From contig NZ_NISU01000002.1 in assembly GCF_002335805.1 (NCBI RefSeq), forward strand, positions 386,838 through 450,837: a stretch of DNA of 64,000 nucleotides, written 5' to 3'. Shown here in pieces: positions 35,140 through 44,624 of this stretch; position 1 is the stretch's first letter; every line of letters starts with the position of its first letter. The stretch is from Bacillus sp. FJAT-45350 (GTDB lineage Bacteria > Bacillota > Bacilli > Bacillales > NISU01). Under the pieces are notes generated by a model that worked only from the letters and a program-made list of their open reading frames with translations, searched no databases and was not told the origin of the DNA. The position numbers were made by a program, and so were the translations under genes.

Positions 35140-36852
35140 ATGAATAAAAAGGATGTCATTAAAACACTAGAGCTTATTGCTATTTATTTTGAAATAAAAG
35201 GAGAAAATCCATTTAAAATATCTGCCTACAGGAAAGCAGCGGCAGCTCTTGAATCTGATAATCGAACGATGAATGAAATTGAGGAGCCTGAAAAGCTAAA
35301 AGGTATTGGTAAAGGGACTGCTGAAGTGATTAACGAACTTCGTCAGGAAGGAAAGTCTTCGTTACTAGAAGAGCTTCAAGAGGAGCTACCGTCCGGACTT
35401 TTACCATTATTAAAGCTTCCTGGTCTAGGTGGTAAAAAAATCGGTAAACTTTATCAAGAATTGAATGTCACAGATTTAGCTTCGTTAAAGCAAGCCTGTC
35501 AAGACGAAAAAATTCGAGAGTTAGCTGGATTTGGTAAAAAATCAGAAGAAAAAATTTTAGCAGCGATAGATGAAGTTGAAACAAGGCCTGAGCGTTTACC
35601 AATTGCGTTTGTTTTACCGATTGCAGAAGAAGTAGAAGCTCAACTGTCTCAAATGGAAGGTATAATTCGCTATTCTAGAGCTGGAAGTCTGCGTCGAATG
35701 AGAGAGACGGTAAAGGACTTAGACTTTATCATTGCGACGAACAATATTGATGAAGTAAGAGAACAACTCGTTAACCTAGATCGAGTATCACAAATAATAG
35801 CGAACGGAGAAACAAAGGTATCTGTTGAGCTAGCTTATGATTACCCAATAAGTGTCGATTTCCGTCTGATAGAAGAAAAGGCGTTTGCAACTACATTACA
35901 TCATTTTACTGGGTCAAAGGACCATAATGTAAAGCTGAGACAGCTTGCAAAGCAAAGAGGAGAAAAGATTAGCGAGTATGGAGTCGAAAATACCGAGACA
36001 GGTGAAGTGAAAACTTTTGAATCCGAAGCAGAATTCTTTGAGCATTTCGGGCTTGCCTTTATACCTCCTGAAGCAAGGGAAGATCAAGGAGAAGTAGAAG
36101 CAGCTTCAGAAAGTCTTCAATTAATTGAGATGGAAGATGTAAAAGGGGATTTGCACATGCATACGACATGGAGTGACGGTGCAAATTCAATTATTGAAAT
36201 GGTGGAAGCAGCGAAAGAGCGTGGATACTCTTACATCGCAATTACTGATCATTCAAAATTTCTTCGAGTTGCTAATGGATTAACCGAAGAAAGACTGAAG
36301 GAGCAACATGAAGAGATTAAGCGATTAAATGAAACGATGGATGATTTTACGATTTTTACTGGTATTGAAATGGACATTCTCCCAGATGGAACGCTTGATT
36401 ATGATGACTCGATATTAGAAGAAGTGGATTTTGTCATTGCGTCAATTCATTCTTCTTTTAGTCAAGATAGAGAAACAATCATGAAGAGGTTGAAGAATGC
36501 TCTGACTAACCATCATGTGAATTTGATTGCTCATCCAACAGGAAGGCTAATTGGGAGAAGGGAAGGCTATGATGTTGATCTGGACATGCTAATAGAAGTG
36601 GCAAAAGAAACAGACACAGCATTAGAGCTGAATGCGAACCCACATCGACTTGATTTATCTCCTACTTGGCTTAAAAAAGCACAAGATGCTGGAGTGAAGC
36701 TGTCGATAAATACTGATGCACATAGAGATGATATGCTAGACTATATGGGAATCGGTATCGGAGTTGCAAAAAAAGGAATGATAAAAAAAGAAACTGTTAT
36801 TAATACATGGACAAGTGAAGAATTAAGTAATTGGCTAAAGCGAAAACAATAG
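35140..36852 (+). CDS. polX: DNA polymerase/3'-5' exonuclease PolX
   Basis: Family X polymerase with a C-terminal PHP domain, used in gap filling and abasic-site repair. The 8-kDa and helix-hairpin-helix region (about 1-150) holds LKGIGKGTAEVINEL and LPGLGGKKIGKLYQ. The palm follows with AGSLRRMRETVKDLDFIIAT and VSVELAYDYPISVDFRLI. The PHP domain (about 335-565) has metal ligands in GDLHMHTTWSDGANS, ITDHS, GIEMDIL, SIHSSF, HPTGR and NTDAH. Length 570. It lies upstream of mutS2 as in B. subtilis (yshC-yshD). Confidence 0.95.
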   Translation: MNKKDVIKTLELIAIYFEIKGENPFKISAYRKAAAALESDNRTMNEIEEPEKLKGIGKGTAEVINELRQEGKSSLLEELQEELPSGLLPLLKLPGLGGKKIGKLYQELNVTDLASLKQACQDEKIRELAGFGKKSEEKILAAIDEVETRPERLPIAFVLPIAEEVEAQLSQMEGIIRYSRAGSLRRMRETVKDLDFIIATNNIDEVREQLVNLDRVSQIIANGETKVSVELAYDYPISVDFRLIEEKAFATTLHHFTGSKDHNVKLRQLAKQRGEKISEYGVENTETGEVKTFESEAEFFEHFGLAFIPPEAREDQGEVEAASESLQLIEMEDVKGDLHMHTTWSDGANSIIEMVEAAKERGYSYIAITDHSKFLRVANGLTEERLKEQHEEIKRLNETMDDFTIFTGIEMDILPDGTLDYDDSILEEVDFVIASIHSSFSQDRETIMKRLKNALTNHHVNLIAHPTGRLIGRREGYDVDLDMLIEVAKETDTALELNANPHRLDLSPTWLKKAQDAGVKLSINTDAHRDDMLDYMGIGIGVAKKGMIKKETVINTWTSEELSNWLKRKQ

Positions 36853-36857
36853 AGGAT

Positions 36858-36887
36858 ATTTCAAAGAGAGAAACTCTCTTTTGAAAT
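36858..36887 (+). other. Hairpin between polX and mutS2
   Basis: A 13-bp stem with one bulged A and a three-base loop starts 5 bases after the polX stop. No T run follows, so it may protect or process mRNA rather than terminate. Confidence 0.45.
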
Positions 36888-36944
36888 GGTCTTAACGCAC
36901 TAATAGAATCAAATGTTAGGCGCTACTGGAAGGGAGCGAAAAGC

Positions 36945-39299
36945 TTGCAGGACAGAGTATTAAGGGTATTAGAGTATGACAAGATGAAGAAGCAATTAGT
37001 TCAGCATGTTGCATCATCATTAGGAAGAAATAAGATAGAGCGATTAGTTCCATCAACAGACCTAGAGAAAATCCAATTATGGCAAGAGCAAACCTATGAA
37101 GGGGCAAAAGTCCTTCGACTAAGAGGAAGAGCTCCATTAGGTGGAATTTTTGATATACGAGCAAGTTTGAAAAGAGCAAAAATTGGTGGAATGTTAAATT
37201 CCTCGGAGCTATTAGAAGTTGCGAGTACAATATATGGTGGACGACAATTTAAAAAGTTCATTGATACAATGGTTGAAGAAGAAGTAGAAATACCTCACTT
37301 AGAGGAAATGGTTGAAGGAATTATCCCATTTACAGATTTAGAGAGAGCAATTAAGCAATGTATTGATGACAATGGAGAAGTACTCGATTCAGCAAGTCCA
37401 GCACTGCGAACACTCCGTCACCAAATTCGTAGCTATGAATCAGGTATTCGTTCAAAGCTTGAAAATATTACTCGTTCTTCAAGTAAGATGCTATCGGATT
37501 CAATTATTACAATTCGAAATGACCGATTTGTTGTACCAGTGAAACAGGAATATCGCCATTCATTTGGTGGTATCGTTCACGATCAATCATCTTCCGGAGC
37601 AACGTTGTTCATTGAGCCACAAGCGGTTGTCTTAATGAACAACCAATTGCGTGAGGCGAGAGTCAAGGAAGCTCAGGAAATAGAGCGAATCCTTGCAGAA
37701 CTAACCGAACAAGTTGCTGAACATGTAGAAGAATTATTAGAAAATGTAGATGTACTAGCGGAAATTGATTTTCTTTTCGCCAAGGCACTGTATAGTCAGA
37801 AGATAAAAGGAACACAGCCAATTCTAAATGGAGATGGAGAAATTTCATTAACAAAGGCTCGTCACCCGTTAATTCCTGGAGAAGAGGTTGTCCCTATTGA
37901 TGTCGATTTAGGAAAAAGCTTTTCTTCTCTAATTATTACTGGTCCTAATACAGGGGGGAAAACGGTAACTCTGAAAACAATTGGGCTATTAACTTTAATG
38001 GCTCAGTCTGGACTTCATATACCAGCTGAAGAAGAGTCTGAAATGGCAGTATTTAAAAATGTATTTGCTGATATTGGAGATGAACAATCCATTGAGCAGA
38101 GTTTAAGTACATTTTCATCCCATATGACAAACATAGTCGGTATTCTTGATAAAGTTGACCACGAAAGTCTCGTACTTTTTGATGAGTTAGGAGCTGGTAC
38201 TGACCCAACAGAAGGGGCAGCGTTAGCGATTGCAATATTAGATGATGTTTATCAAAGAGGGGCAAGAGTTGTTGCAACGACCCACTATAGTGAGCTAAAA
38301 GGGTATGCCTATAACCATGAAGGAGCATTAAACGCGAGTGTTGAATTTGATGTCGAGACATTAAGTCCAACATATCGTCTTCTTATTGGTGTACCAGGTC
38401 GAAGTAATGCCTTTGCAATTTCTAGAAGGTTAGGTCTGAATGAAACGATTATAGAAAAAGCAAAAGGTCAAATTAGTAGTGATAATACGCAAGTTGAAAA
38501 TATGATTGCATCATTAGAAGAAACACAGAAATCATCAGCAGCTGAATGGGAACAAACTCTTTCTTTGAGGAAAGAGGCAGAACTACTGAGAGATGATTTT
38601 GTAGCAAAGCTTGAGCAATTAGAAGAAGAAAAAGAAGCAGTTCTTGCAGAAGCGGAAAAGAAGGCAGAAGAAGCTGTTAAAAAGGCAAAAGCTGAAGCTG
38701 AAAGTATCATTAAAAATCTTCGTCATATGCAAAAAGAGTCGCAGGCTGTAGTGAAAGAGCATGAGTTAATAGATGCGAAGAAGCGTTTAGAGGAAGCAAC
38801 GCCGAATCTACAGAAAAAGAAAAAATCAAAGAAAAAAGCAGTTGCAACAAAGCATGAGCTTCGTCCTGGTGATGAAGTTAAGGTAATTAGCTTTGGACAA
38901 AAAGGTCATATTGTTGATAGAATTAGCGAAAAAGAGTTTCAAATTCAAATTGGTGTTATGAAAATGAAAGTACATGTTGATGATTTACAATATATCGATC
39001 GACCAAAACAGATAGAGAAAAAACCACTTGCAACAGTCAAAGGAAGTAGTCACCACGTGAAACCAGAGCTTGATTTACGTGGAGAGCGATTTGAGGATGC
39101 AATGCTAATGGTGGAAAAATATTTAGATGATGCATTGCTTGCTGGCTATCACCAAGTTTCAATTATCCATGGGATGGGTACTGGAGCATTAAAAAAAGGT
39201 GTTAAAGAATTATTAAAGAAGCATCGCCATGTGAAAAGTGCGAAGGATGCAGGAGCAAGAGAAGGTGGGCTTGGAAACACTGTAGTTGAATTCAAGTAA
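36945..39299 (+). CDS. mutS2: Endonuclease MutS2 (ribosome rescue/recombination ATPase)
   Basis: MutS2-family ATPase. In Bacillus it acts in homologous recombination, and the family (RqcU) also splits collided ribosomes. Core helices with [15 protein letters not shown] and [17 protein letters not shown] are followed by the ABC ATPase with Walker [16 protein letters not shown], Walker [14 protein letters not shown] and the H-loop TTHYSELK. A long coiled coil (about 515-640), a KOW-like segment ([15 protein letters not shown]) and a C-terminal Smr nuclease domain (about 705-784; [24 protein letters not shown]) come after. The start is TTG at 36945 behind GGAAGGGAGCG, aligning with B. subtilis MutS2 (785 residues). 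Confidence 0.95.
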   Translation: MQDRVLRVLEYDKMKKQLVQHVASSLGRNKIERLVPSTDLEKIQLWQEQTYEGAKVLRLRGRAPLGGIFDIRASLKRAKIGGMLNSSELLEVASTIYGGRQFKKFIDTMVEEEVEIPHLEEMVEGIIPFTDLERAIKQCIDDNGEVLDSASPALRTLRHQIRSYESGIRSKLENITRSSSKMLSDSIITIRNDRFVVPVKQEYRHSFGGIVHDQSSSGATLFIEPQAVVLMNNQLREARVKEAQEIERILAELTEQVAEHVEELLENVDVLAEIDFLFAKALYSQKIKGTQPILNGDGEISLTKARHPLIPGEEVVPIDVDLGKSFSSLIITGPNTGGKTVTLKTIGLLTLMAQSGLHIPAEEESEMAVFKNVFADIGDEQSIEQSLSTFSSHMTNIVGILDKVDHESLVLFDELGAGTDPTEGAALAIAILDDVYQRGARVVATTHYSELKGYAYNHEGALNASVEFDVETLSPTYRLLIGVPGRSNAFAISRRLGLNETIIEKAKGQISSDNTQVENMIASLEETQKSSAAEWEQTLSLRKEAELLRDDFVAKLEQLEEEKEAVLAEAEKKAEEAVKKAKAEAESIIKNLRHMQKESQAVVKEHELIDAKKRLEEATPNLQKKKKSKKKAVATKHELRPGDEVKVISFGQKGHIVDRISEKEFQIQIGVMKMKVHVDDLQYIDRPKQIEKKPLATVKGSSHHVKPELDLRGERFEDAMLMVEKYLDDALLAGYHQVSIIHGMGTGALKKGVKELLKKHRHVKSAKDAGAREGGLGNTVVEFK

Positions 39300-39316
39300 A
39301 GAGAGGCGGTATGTTT

Positions 39317-39724
39317 ATGGCACGATTGTTTGAGTATGAATTTGTCCAGACTGCCGCTTATTACAGTGTGTCAGTTCTTGCCATTATTATCTTTTTAGCT
39401 GTATTTGAACTGCTAACGAAGTATAATAATTGGGATGAGATAAAGAAAGGGAATCTTTCAGTTGCAATGGCAACTGGGGGGAAAATATTTGGAGTAGCTA
39501 ATATTTTTCGTTTCTCAATACAATCTCATGACTCTCTTTTAGAGATGCTTGGGTGGGGTGTATTCGGATTTTTCCTTTTATTATTTTGTTATTTTATGTT
39601 TGAGTTTCTCACTCCTAAGTTTCGTGTAGATGAAGAAATAGCTAATGATAATAGAGCAGTTGGCTTTATCGCTATGATTATTTCTATTAGTATCTCATTT
39701 ATTGTCGGCAGTAGTATTTCTTAA
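39317..39724 (+). CDS. yshE: DUF350 membrane protein YshE
   Basis: Membrane protein of the DUF350 family, function unknown. Four transmembrane segments are visible, at about 12-32, 45-60, 72-98 and 112-133, with the family motif WDEIKKGNLSVAMATGGKIFGVANIFRFS (in parts) after the first helix. ATG 39311 is only a base or two behind Shine-Dalgarno GAGGCGG; ATG 39317 has normal spacing and gives 135 residues. It follows mutS2 by 17 bases and is probably co-transcribed with it, as in B. subtilis. Confidence 0.87.
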   Translation: MARLFEYEFVQTAAYYSVSVLAIIIFLAVFELLTKYNNWDEIKKGNLSVAMATGGKIFGVANIFRFSIQSHDSLLEMLGWGVFGFFLLLFCYFMFEFLTPKFRVDEEIANDNRAVGFIAMIISISISFIVGSSIS

Positions 39725-39809
39725 GATAGTCAGTTACATTTAACTTTAGTAGATAAACGCAATGGGCTCACCATTGTTTTGGAGAATTTTTTTATGGGAG
39801 AGGTTTGTT

Positions 39810-39899
39810 TTGGAAACCCTATGGAAAGTATTATATGCATGTTGTGGTGGTTTTGTAATAGCGGGAATCGTTTATATGTTATTTTTTGCAGCGAGCTAA
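39810..39899 (+). CDS. Possible 29-residue single-span membrane protein
   Basis: A short frame with TTG start at 39810, preceded at six bases by a strong Shine-Dalgarno (GGGAGAGG, 39796-39803). The product of 29 residues begins METLWKVLYACCGG and continues with one hydrophobic helix, ending AAS. It contains a Cys-Cys pair. The stop TAA lies 5 bases before a 16-bp terminator, the position expected of a last gene in an operon. I do not recognise a family; it might be a small membrane modulator. A longer overlapping frame (from 39779) runs through the terminator and is less likely. Confidence 0.45.
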   Translation: METLWKVLYACCGGFVIAGIVYMLFFAAS

Positions 39900-39904
39900 A
39901 AGGA

Positions 39905-39943
39905 GAGGGTATTCTAAGTTTTTTAACTTGGAATACCCTCTTT
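39905..39943 (+). terminator. Terminator after yshE and the small frame
   Basis: A 16-bp stem with one G-T pair (39905-39920 with 39925-39940), a four-T loop and a TTT tail. Confidence 0.88.
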
Positions 39944-39987
39944 CAAATTGAAATAAAATAAAAATTCTGAAAAAAATAAAAAAAGTG

Positions 39988-40016
39988 TTCAAATTTGAAA
40001 GCGTTTACAATACAAT
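39988..40016 (+). promoter_or_regulatory. Promoter candidate of the first acyl-CoA ligase gene
   Basis: TTCAAA (39988-39993), 17 bases, TACAAT (40011-40016). A perfect 12-base palindrome TTCAAATTTGAA covers the -35 side, and a cre site fills the spacer. Confidence 0.45.
39996..40009 (+). promoter_or_regulatory. CcpA cre site upstream of first lcfA
   Basis: TGAAAGCGTTTACA matches the cre consensus TGWNANCGNTNWCA at every defined position. It lies inside the promoter spacer, where CcpA binding would repress. This predicts carbon catabolite repression of the first ligase. Confidence 0.75.
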
Positions 40017-40075
40017 AGGTTTAGAGGAGAATGTTTGCTTAAGAAAGGAGAGGAAGAAAAAGGGAGGTAATAGCC

Positions 40076-41785
40076 TTGACGATTACTATTGAAAAAAGGT
40101 GGTTAGGCAGTTATCCAGAATCAGTACCGACAACTTTACAATATCCTGAACGTACATTGCATTCGTATTTAAAGGAAGCTGCTGAAGAAAGTCCTGAGAA
40201 GTCTGCGCTTCATTTCATAGGGAAAGAAGTATCTTTTGGAGAGCTATATGCGTCAGCAAAGAAGTTTGCTAATCAGTTGCAAGAAATTGGAGTAAAAAAA
40301 GGTGATAGAGTTGCAATTATGTTAGCTAATTGCCCGCAAGCAGTGATTTCTTATTATGGAGTACTAATGGCTGGGGCAATTGCTGTTCAAACGAATCCCC
40401 TTTATGTTGAAAGAGAATTAGAGCACCAATTAGTTGATTCACAGGCAAAAGTTATTGTTTGTTTGGATTTAGTTTATCCGAGAGTTGCAAAGGTCCGGAA
40501 TAAGACAGAATTAACTCATGTTATCGTCACCGGTATTAAAGACTATTTACCATTTCCAAAAAACCTTATCTATCCATTTATCCAGAAAAAGCAAACAGGA
40601 ATTAAAGTTGAAATCACATATGATAACAAGACACTTCCGTTTATGAACTTTTTAAAAGAAGGTAGTGATAGTGAGCCTTCAGTGTCAGTGTCGCCTAAAG
40701 AAGATCTTGCACTTCTTCAATATACAGGTGGTACGACAGGCCCTGCAAAAGGTGTTATGCTCACTCATTACAATTTAGTTGTTAATACAACACAGTGTTT
40801 AAACTGGATGTACAAAATGGAGAAGGGGAAGGAAAAGATACTTGCCGCGCTCCCATTCTTCCATGTGTATGGAATGACAACAGCGATGAATGTAGCTATT
40901 ATGTATCATTCTCAGCTAATTATCTTACCGAAATTTGATCCAAAAGATGTACTAAAAACTATACAGAAACAAAGAATTACCCTGTTTCCAGGTGCACCAA
41001 CGATGTATATTGCATTAATTAATAATCCTAACATTCATGATTATGATTTATCTTCTATTAAGGCATGTATTAGTGGAGCAGCTCCTTTGCCATTAGAAGT
41101 ACAACAGAAGTTTGAAGAGCTATCAGGTGGAAGGTTAGTAGAAGGGTATGGATTAACTGAAACTTCTCCTGTAGCAGTTGCGAATCCAATTTGGGATAGA
41201 CGAAAATCAGGTAGTATTGGTATTCCATGGCCGGATACTGAAGTCGCGGTTTTATCACAGGAAACAGGTGAACTTGCTGAGCCTCATGAAGTTGGAGAAA
41301 TAGTGATTCGAGGGCCACAGGTTATGAAAGGATACTGGAATCGTCCTGAAGAGAATGCCGCATGTTTCAAAGAAGACTGGTTTGTTACCGGTGATATGGG
41401 TTATATGGACGAAGAAGGATATTTCTATATTGTGGATAGGAAGAAAGATATGATTATTGCAGGAGGATTTAATATTTATCCGAGGGAAGTAGAAGAAGTT
41501 CTCTTTGAACATGAAGGTATTCAAGAGGCTGTCGTCCTCGGTGTGCCAGATGAGTACCGTGGAGAAACTGTGAAGGCATATATCGTACGCAAAGAGGGTT
41601 CTCATGTTACTGAAAAAGAAATCGAAGCTTTTTGTAGAAAGAATTTAGCAGCTTTCAAAGTACCAAGAATATATGAGTTCCGTGATGAATTACCAAAAAC
41701 ATTGGTAGGAAAAGTGTTACGTAGAGTATTAGTAGAAGAGGAAAAGAGAAAGTATACAGAAGTAGAGGAGAAAGAAAGCAGTTAA
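40076..41785 (+). CDS. lcfA: Long-chain acyl-CoA ligase, first copy
   Basis: ANL-family acyl-CoA synthetase that activates long-chain fatty acids with ATP and CoA before beta-oxidation. Motifs in order: P-loop-like LLQYTGGTTGPAKGVMLTH (about 215-235), LPFFHVYGMT, GAPTMYIAL, the VEGYGLTETSP adenine motif, DWFVTGDMGYMDEEGYFYIVDRKKDMII and GGFNIYPREVEEVL, with the catalytic lysine in PKTLVGKVLRR. Length 569. TTG start behind GGGAGGTAATAGCC. It heads the fatty acid block; the second ligase gene follows after a terminator. The pair is closely similar along its whole length, a tandem duplication. Confidence 0.93.
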   Translation: MTITIEKRWLGSYPESVPTTLQYPERTLHSYLKEAAEESPEKSALHFIGKEVSFGELYASAKKFANQLQEIGVKKGDRVAIMLANCPQAVISYYGVLMAGAIAVQTNPLYVERELEHQLVDSQAKVIVCLDLVYPRVAKVRNKTELTHVIVTGIKDYLPFPKNLIYPFIQKKQTGIKVEITYDNKTLPFMNFLKEGSDSEPSVSVSPKEDLALLQYTGGTTGPAKGVMLTHYNLVVNTTQCLNWMYKMEKGKEKILAALPFFHVYGMTTAMNVAIMYHSQLIILPKFDPKDVLKTIQKQRITLFPGAPTMYIALINNPNIHDYDLSSIKACISGAAPLPLEVQQKFEELSGGRLVEGYGLTETSPVAVANPIWDRRKSGSIGIPWPDTEVAVLSQETGELAEPHEVGEIVIRGPQVMKGYWNRPEENAACFKEDWFVTGDMGYMDEEGYFYIVDRKKDMIIAGGFNIYPREVEEVLFEHEGIQEAVVLGVPDEYRGETVKAYIVRKEGSHVTEKEIEAFCRKNLAAFKVPRIYEFRDELPKTLVGKVLRRVLVEEEKRKYTEVEEKESS

Positions 41786-41838
41786 AGTGGCATCAAGGCG
41801 CTGGATAAATCCCTTATACTTTTTATGAAATCAAAGAA

Positions 41839-41880
41839 AAATTCCTATTAAACATATAATGTTTAATAGGAATTTTTTTA
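41839..41880 (+). terminator. Terminator between the two ligase genes
   Basis: A perfect 17-bp stem (41839-41855 with 41859-41875), a three-base loop and a run of T. The two paralogs are therefore separate transcription units. Confidence 0.9.
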
Positions 41881-41896
41881 ATTTTTAAAAAATGTC

Positions 41897-41925
41897 TTTA
41901 AAAATGAATCAACATTCATTACAAT
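41897..41925 (+). promoter_or_regulatory. Promoter of the second ligase gene
   Basis: TTTAAA (41897-41902), 17 bases, TACAAT (41920-41925). The spacer is occupied almost exactly by the palindrome at 41904-41919. Confidence 0.6.
41904..41919 (+). promoter_or_regulatory. FadR-like operator in the second ligase promoter
   Basis: ATGAAT-caac-ATTCAT, a perfect palindrome with a four-base centre, placed between -35 and -10. The same TGAAT-N4-ATTCA core recurs in the fadR leader and upstream of ysmA. Assignment to FadR is by regulon logic. Confidence 0.65.
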
Positions 41926-41979
41926 AGAGGTAGAGAGAGAGGCTAATGCGAAAGGGGAGAACACAAGGAGGAATTTTGT

Positions 41980-43686
41980 TTGAGCTCTGTATTAGAGAAG
42001 AAATGGTTCAATAAATATTCAGAAGAAATTCCACATTCAATTGATTATCAAGAAAAGACATTACATCAAATGCTAAAGGAAACAACGGAAAAGTATCCAA
42101 CAAATGACGTACTTGATTTTTTTGGAAAGACATTAAGCTATACTGAGCTATATACATTAGTTCACAAGTTCGCCAATGCATTAAAGCAAAGAGGGTTAGA
42201 AAAAGGGGATCGTGTAGCTATTATGCTACCAAATTGTCCGCAGGCTGTTATAAGTTATTATGGTATCTTAATGGCAGGTGGAATTGTTGTACAGACAAAT
42301 CCATTGTATGTGGAAAGAGAATTAGAGCATCAAATGAGTGATTCAGGAGCGAAGATGATTATTTGCCTCGAGTTACTGTATCCACGTGTTATGAAAGTAA
42401 AGAGTAAGACAAGTCTTGAACATATAATTGTAACCGCTATCAAAGATTATTTACCATTCCCTAAGAATTTAATTTACCCATTTATTCAAAAAAAGAATAC
42501 AGGAATTAAAGTTGACGTAAAGGAAGATAAGCTAACGACATTATTCCAAAACTTTATTGCTGAAGGTAATACAAATCATATCGAGGTAGAAATTTCACCA
42601 AAAGATGATATTGCATTACTACAATATACAGGGGGAACAACTGGCTTAGCTAAAGGTGTTATGCTTACTCACCATAATTTATTATCAAATACGATTATGT
42701 GTAGACATTGGATGTATAAAATGAGAGGTGGAGAAGAGAGAACATTGGCAGCGCTTCCATTCTTCCATGTGTATGGGATGACTGTTTCTATGAATCTTTC
42801 TGTTATCAATGGTTCTAAGATGTACATCGTACCTAAGTTTGACCCTAAAGAAATACTAAAAATCATTGATAAGCATAAAATAACGATTTTTCCTGGAGCA
42901 CCGACAATGTATATTGCTCTTATTAATCATCCAGATATTCAAAAATATGATTTATCATCAATTGAAGCTTGTATAAGTGGCTCTGCATCCTTACCTCAAG
43001 AAGTTCAACAAATGTTTGAGGAAATTACAGGTGGACGATTAGTAGAAGGGTATGGATTAACAGAAGCGTCACCAGTGACTCATTGTAATTTAATTTGGGG
43101 TGATCGACGTCAAGGAAGCATTGGATTACCATGGCCAAATACAGAAGCAATGATTTTATCTGCTGAAACTGGTGAAGAAGCTGAGATTAATCAAGTAGGT
43201 GAACTTGTTGTTCGTGGTCCACAAGTAATGAAAGGCTACTGGAACAGACCTGAAGAAACACAAGCATCTTTTCATCAAGACTGGTTATTAACAGGCGACA
43301 TGGGATACATGGATGAGGACGGATATTTTTATGTTGTTGATCGTAAAAAGGATATGATTATAGCAGGTGGATTTAATATATATCCAAGAGAAATTGAAGA
43401 AGTGCTATATGAACATGAAAGTATACAAGAGGCGGTAGCAATTGGTGTACCTGATACATACCGCGGAGAAACTGTAAAAGTATTTGTTGTATTAAAAGAA
43501 GGAAAGACATTAGCAGAGAAAGAACTAAACCAATATTGTCGTCAACATTTAGCAGCTTATAAAGTACCTAGATTGTATGAGTTCCGTGAAGAGCTACCGA
43601 AGACAATGGTAGGAAAAATATTAAAAAGAGTTTTAATAGAAGAAGAGGAAAAAAAGTCAAAAAATGAACAGAGAAAATCAAGTTAA
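41980..43686 (+). CDS. Long-chain acyl-CoA ligase, second copy
   Basis: Second LcfA/FadD-type acyl-CoA synthetase, 568 residues, beside its paralog. All ANL motifs are intact: LLQYTGGTTGLAKGVMLTH, LPFFHVYGMT, GAPTMYIAL, VEGYGLTEASP, LTGDMGYMDEDGYFYVVDRKKDMII, GGFNIYPREIEEVL and the lysine in PKTMVGKILKR. TTG start with Shine-Dalgarno AAGGAGGAA. Its promoter contains a FadR-like palindrome, while the first copy has a cre site instead, so the two copies are probably used under different conditions. B. subtilis has one lcfA before fadR; which copy is the ortholog cannot be told by position alone. Confidence 0.92.
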   Translation: MSSVLEKKWFNKYSEEIPHSIDYQEKTLHQMLKETTEKYPTNDVLDFFGKTLSYTELYTLVHKFANALKQRGLEKGDRVAIMLPNCPQAVISYYGILMAGGIVVQTNPLYVERELEHQMSDSGAKMIICLELLYPRVMKVKSKTSLEHIIVTAIKDYLPFPKNLIYPFIQKKNTGIKVDVKEDKLTTLFQNFIAEGNTNHIEVEISPKDDIALLQYTGGTTGLAKGVMLTHHNLLSNTIMCRHWMYKMRGGEERTLAALPFFHVYGMTVSMNLSVINGSKMYIVPKFDPKEILKIIDKHKITIFPGAPTMYIALINHPDIQKYDLSSIEACISGSASLPQEVQQMFEEITGGRLVEGYGLTEASPVTHCNLIWGDRRQGSIGLPWPNTEAMILSAETGEEAEINQVGELVVRGPQVMKGYWNRPEETQASFHQDWLLTGDMGYMDEDGYFYVVDRKKDMIIAGGFNIYPREIEEVLYEHESIQEAVAIGVPDTYRGETVKVFVVLKEGKTLAEKELNQYCRQHLAAYKVPRLYEFREELPKTMVGKILKRVLIEEEEKKSKNEQRKSS

Positions 43687-43699
43687 CATCATTAATGGA

Positions 43700-43750
43700 C
43701 TTACACCTTACTTACTAGTAAAGAGATTTCAGTGGTAAGTTAGGTGTAAG
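43700..43750 (+). other. Hairpin after the second ligase gene
   Basis: A 15-bp stem with one T-T mismatch (43700-43714 with 43736-43750) and a 21-base loop, without a clear T run. It may be a weak terminator. Up to the fadR promoter the remaining gap shows nothing recognisable. Confidence 0.45.
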
Positions 43751-43895
43751 AATTCTACCGACAGTATTTCTCTGGGGGACAAAAGAGGGACTTTTGAAAA
43801 TATTTGCTTTATTCTCTTGTTCGTTATATGATACAAGCATAGGGCATATCAATGTAGAGTGGTCTAAATTTTCAAACAGTTCCGATTTTAACACA

Positions 43896-43924
43896 TTGAC
43901 AATTTAATTGTCTTCCTTTAAAAT
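43896..43924 (+). promoter_or_regulatory. Sigma-A promoter of fadR-fadB-etfBA
   Basis: Perfect TTGACA (43896-43901), a 17-base spacer and TAAAAT (43919-43924). It is one of the best consensus promoters in the window. Confidence 0.8.
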
Positions 43925-43936
43925 ATGAAATACGAG

Positions 43937-43950
43937 TGAATGCTCATTCA
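43937..43950 (+). promoter_or_regulatory. FadR-like operator downstream of the fadR promoter
   Basis: TGAATG-CT-CATTCA palindrome around the expected transcription start, 30 bases before the fadR start codon. The location fits autorepression. Confidence 0.7.
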
Positions 43951-43979
43951 TTATTGATTGAGTTGAAAGGAAGAATGTT

Positions 43980-44570
43980 GTGGGAAAGAAAAAAGGACCT
44001 AAATATGACCAGATAATTGAAGCTGCTGTAAAAGTAATTGCTGACAATGGCTATCATCAAGCTCAAGTTTCAAAGATTGCGAAACAAGCTGGTGTAGCTG
44101 ATGGAACAATCTATCTTTACTTTAAGAACAAAGAGGATATTTTAGTCTCACTCTTTGAAGAGAAGATGGGTAAGTTTGTAGAAAGTATTCAGAGCGAACT
44201 AACTGATGAAATGTCAGTCGATGAAAAGCTAGGAGTACTAGTAACTATGCACTTGCGACAACTATCAGTTGATAAACCACTAGCAATCGTAACTCAATTA
44301 GAGTTACGACAATCAAATACCAAGCTAAGATTTAAAATTAATGATGTTCTTAAAGGATATTTAGCTTTAATGGATAATATTTTATTAGAAGGAAAAGAAA
44401 GCGGTTACTTTTCTGGAACACTAGATGTTCGCTTAGCTAGACAGATGGTCTTTGGTACTCTGGATGAAGTAGTTACTAACTGGGTCATGAAAGAGTGTAA
44501 ATATGATTTGGTAGCACTTGCAAAACCATTACATAACACATTATTAAATGGTTTTCGCAATCAACTATAA
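43980..44570 (+). CDS. fadR: TetR-family fatty acid regulator FadR
   Basis: Repressor of fatty acid degradation genes, relieved by long-chain acyl-CoA. The N-terminal helix-turn-helix is highly typical: IIEAAVKVIADNGYHQAQVSKIAKQAGVADGTIYLYFKNKEDILVSLF. The ligand domain (about 60-195) keeps AIVTQLELRQSN and LDVRLARQMVFGTLDEVVTNWVM as in B. subtilis FadR (YsiA). Start GTG with Shine-Dalgarno GAAAGGAAG. It heads the operon fadR-fadB-etfB-etfA and is preceded by its own probable operator. Confidence 0.93.
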   Translation: MGKKKGPKYDQIIEAAVKVIADNGYHQAQVSKIAKQAGVADGTIYLYFKNKEDILVSLFEEKMGKFVESIQSELTDEMSVDEKLGVLVTMHLRQLSVDKPLAIVTQLELRQSNTKLRFKINDVLKGYLALMDNILLEGKESGYFSGTLDVRLARQMVFGTLDEVVTNWVMKECKYDLVALAKPLHNTLLNGFRNQL

Positions 44571-44624
44571 AATTTAGCAACGAACTAACAAGATTTCTGA
44601 ATTTGAGAGGAGTGATTGAGAATA

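Noticed and set aside
39779-39961. A 60-residue frame starting with ATG after yshE
   Set aside because: It runs through a 16-bp terminator hairpin and has poor protein character; the shorter TTG frame ending before the terminator is the better candidate.
40076-43686. The two ligase genes as one gene split by mutation
   Set aside because: Each is full length with all motifs, its own start and a terminator between, so this is a tandem duplication.
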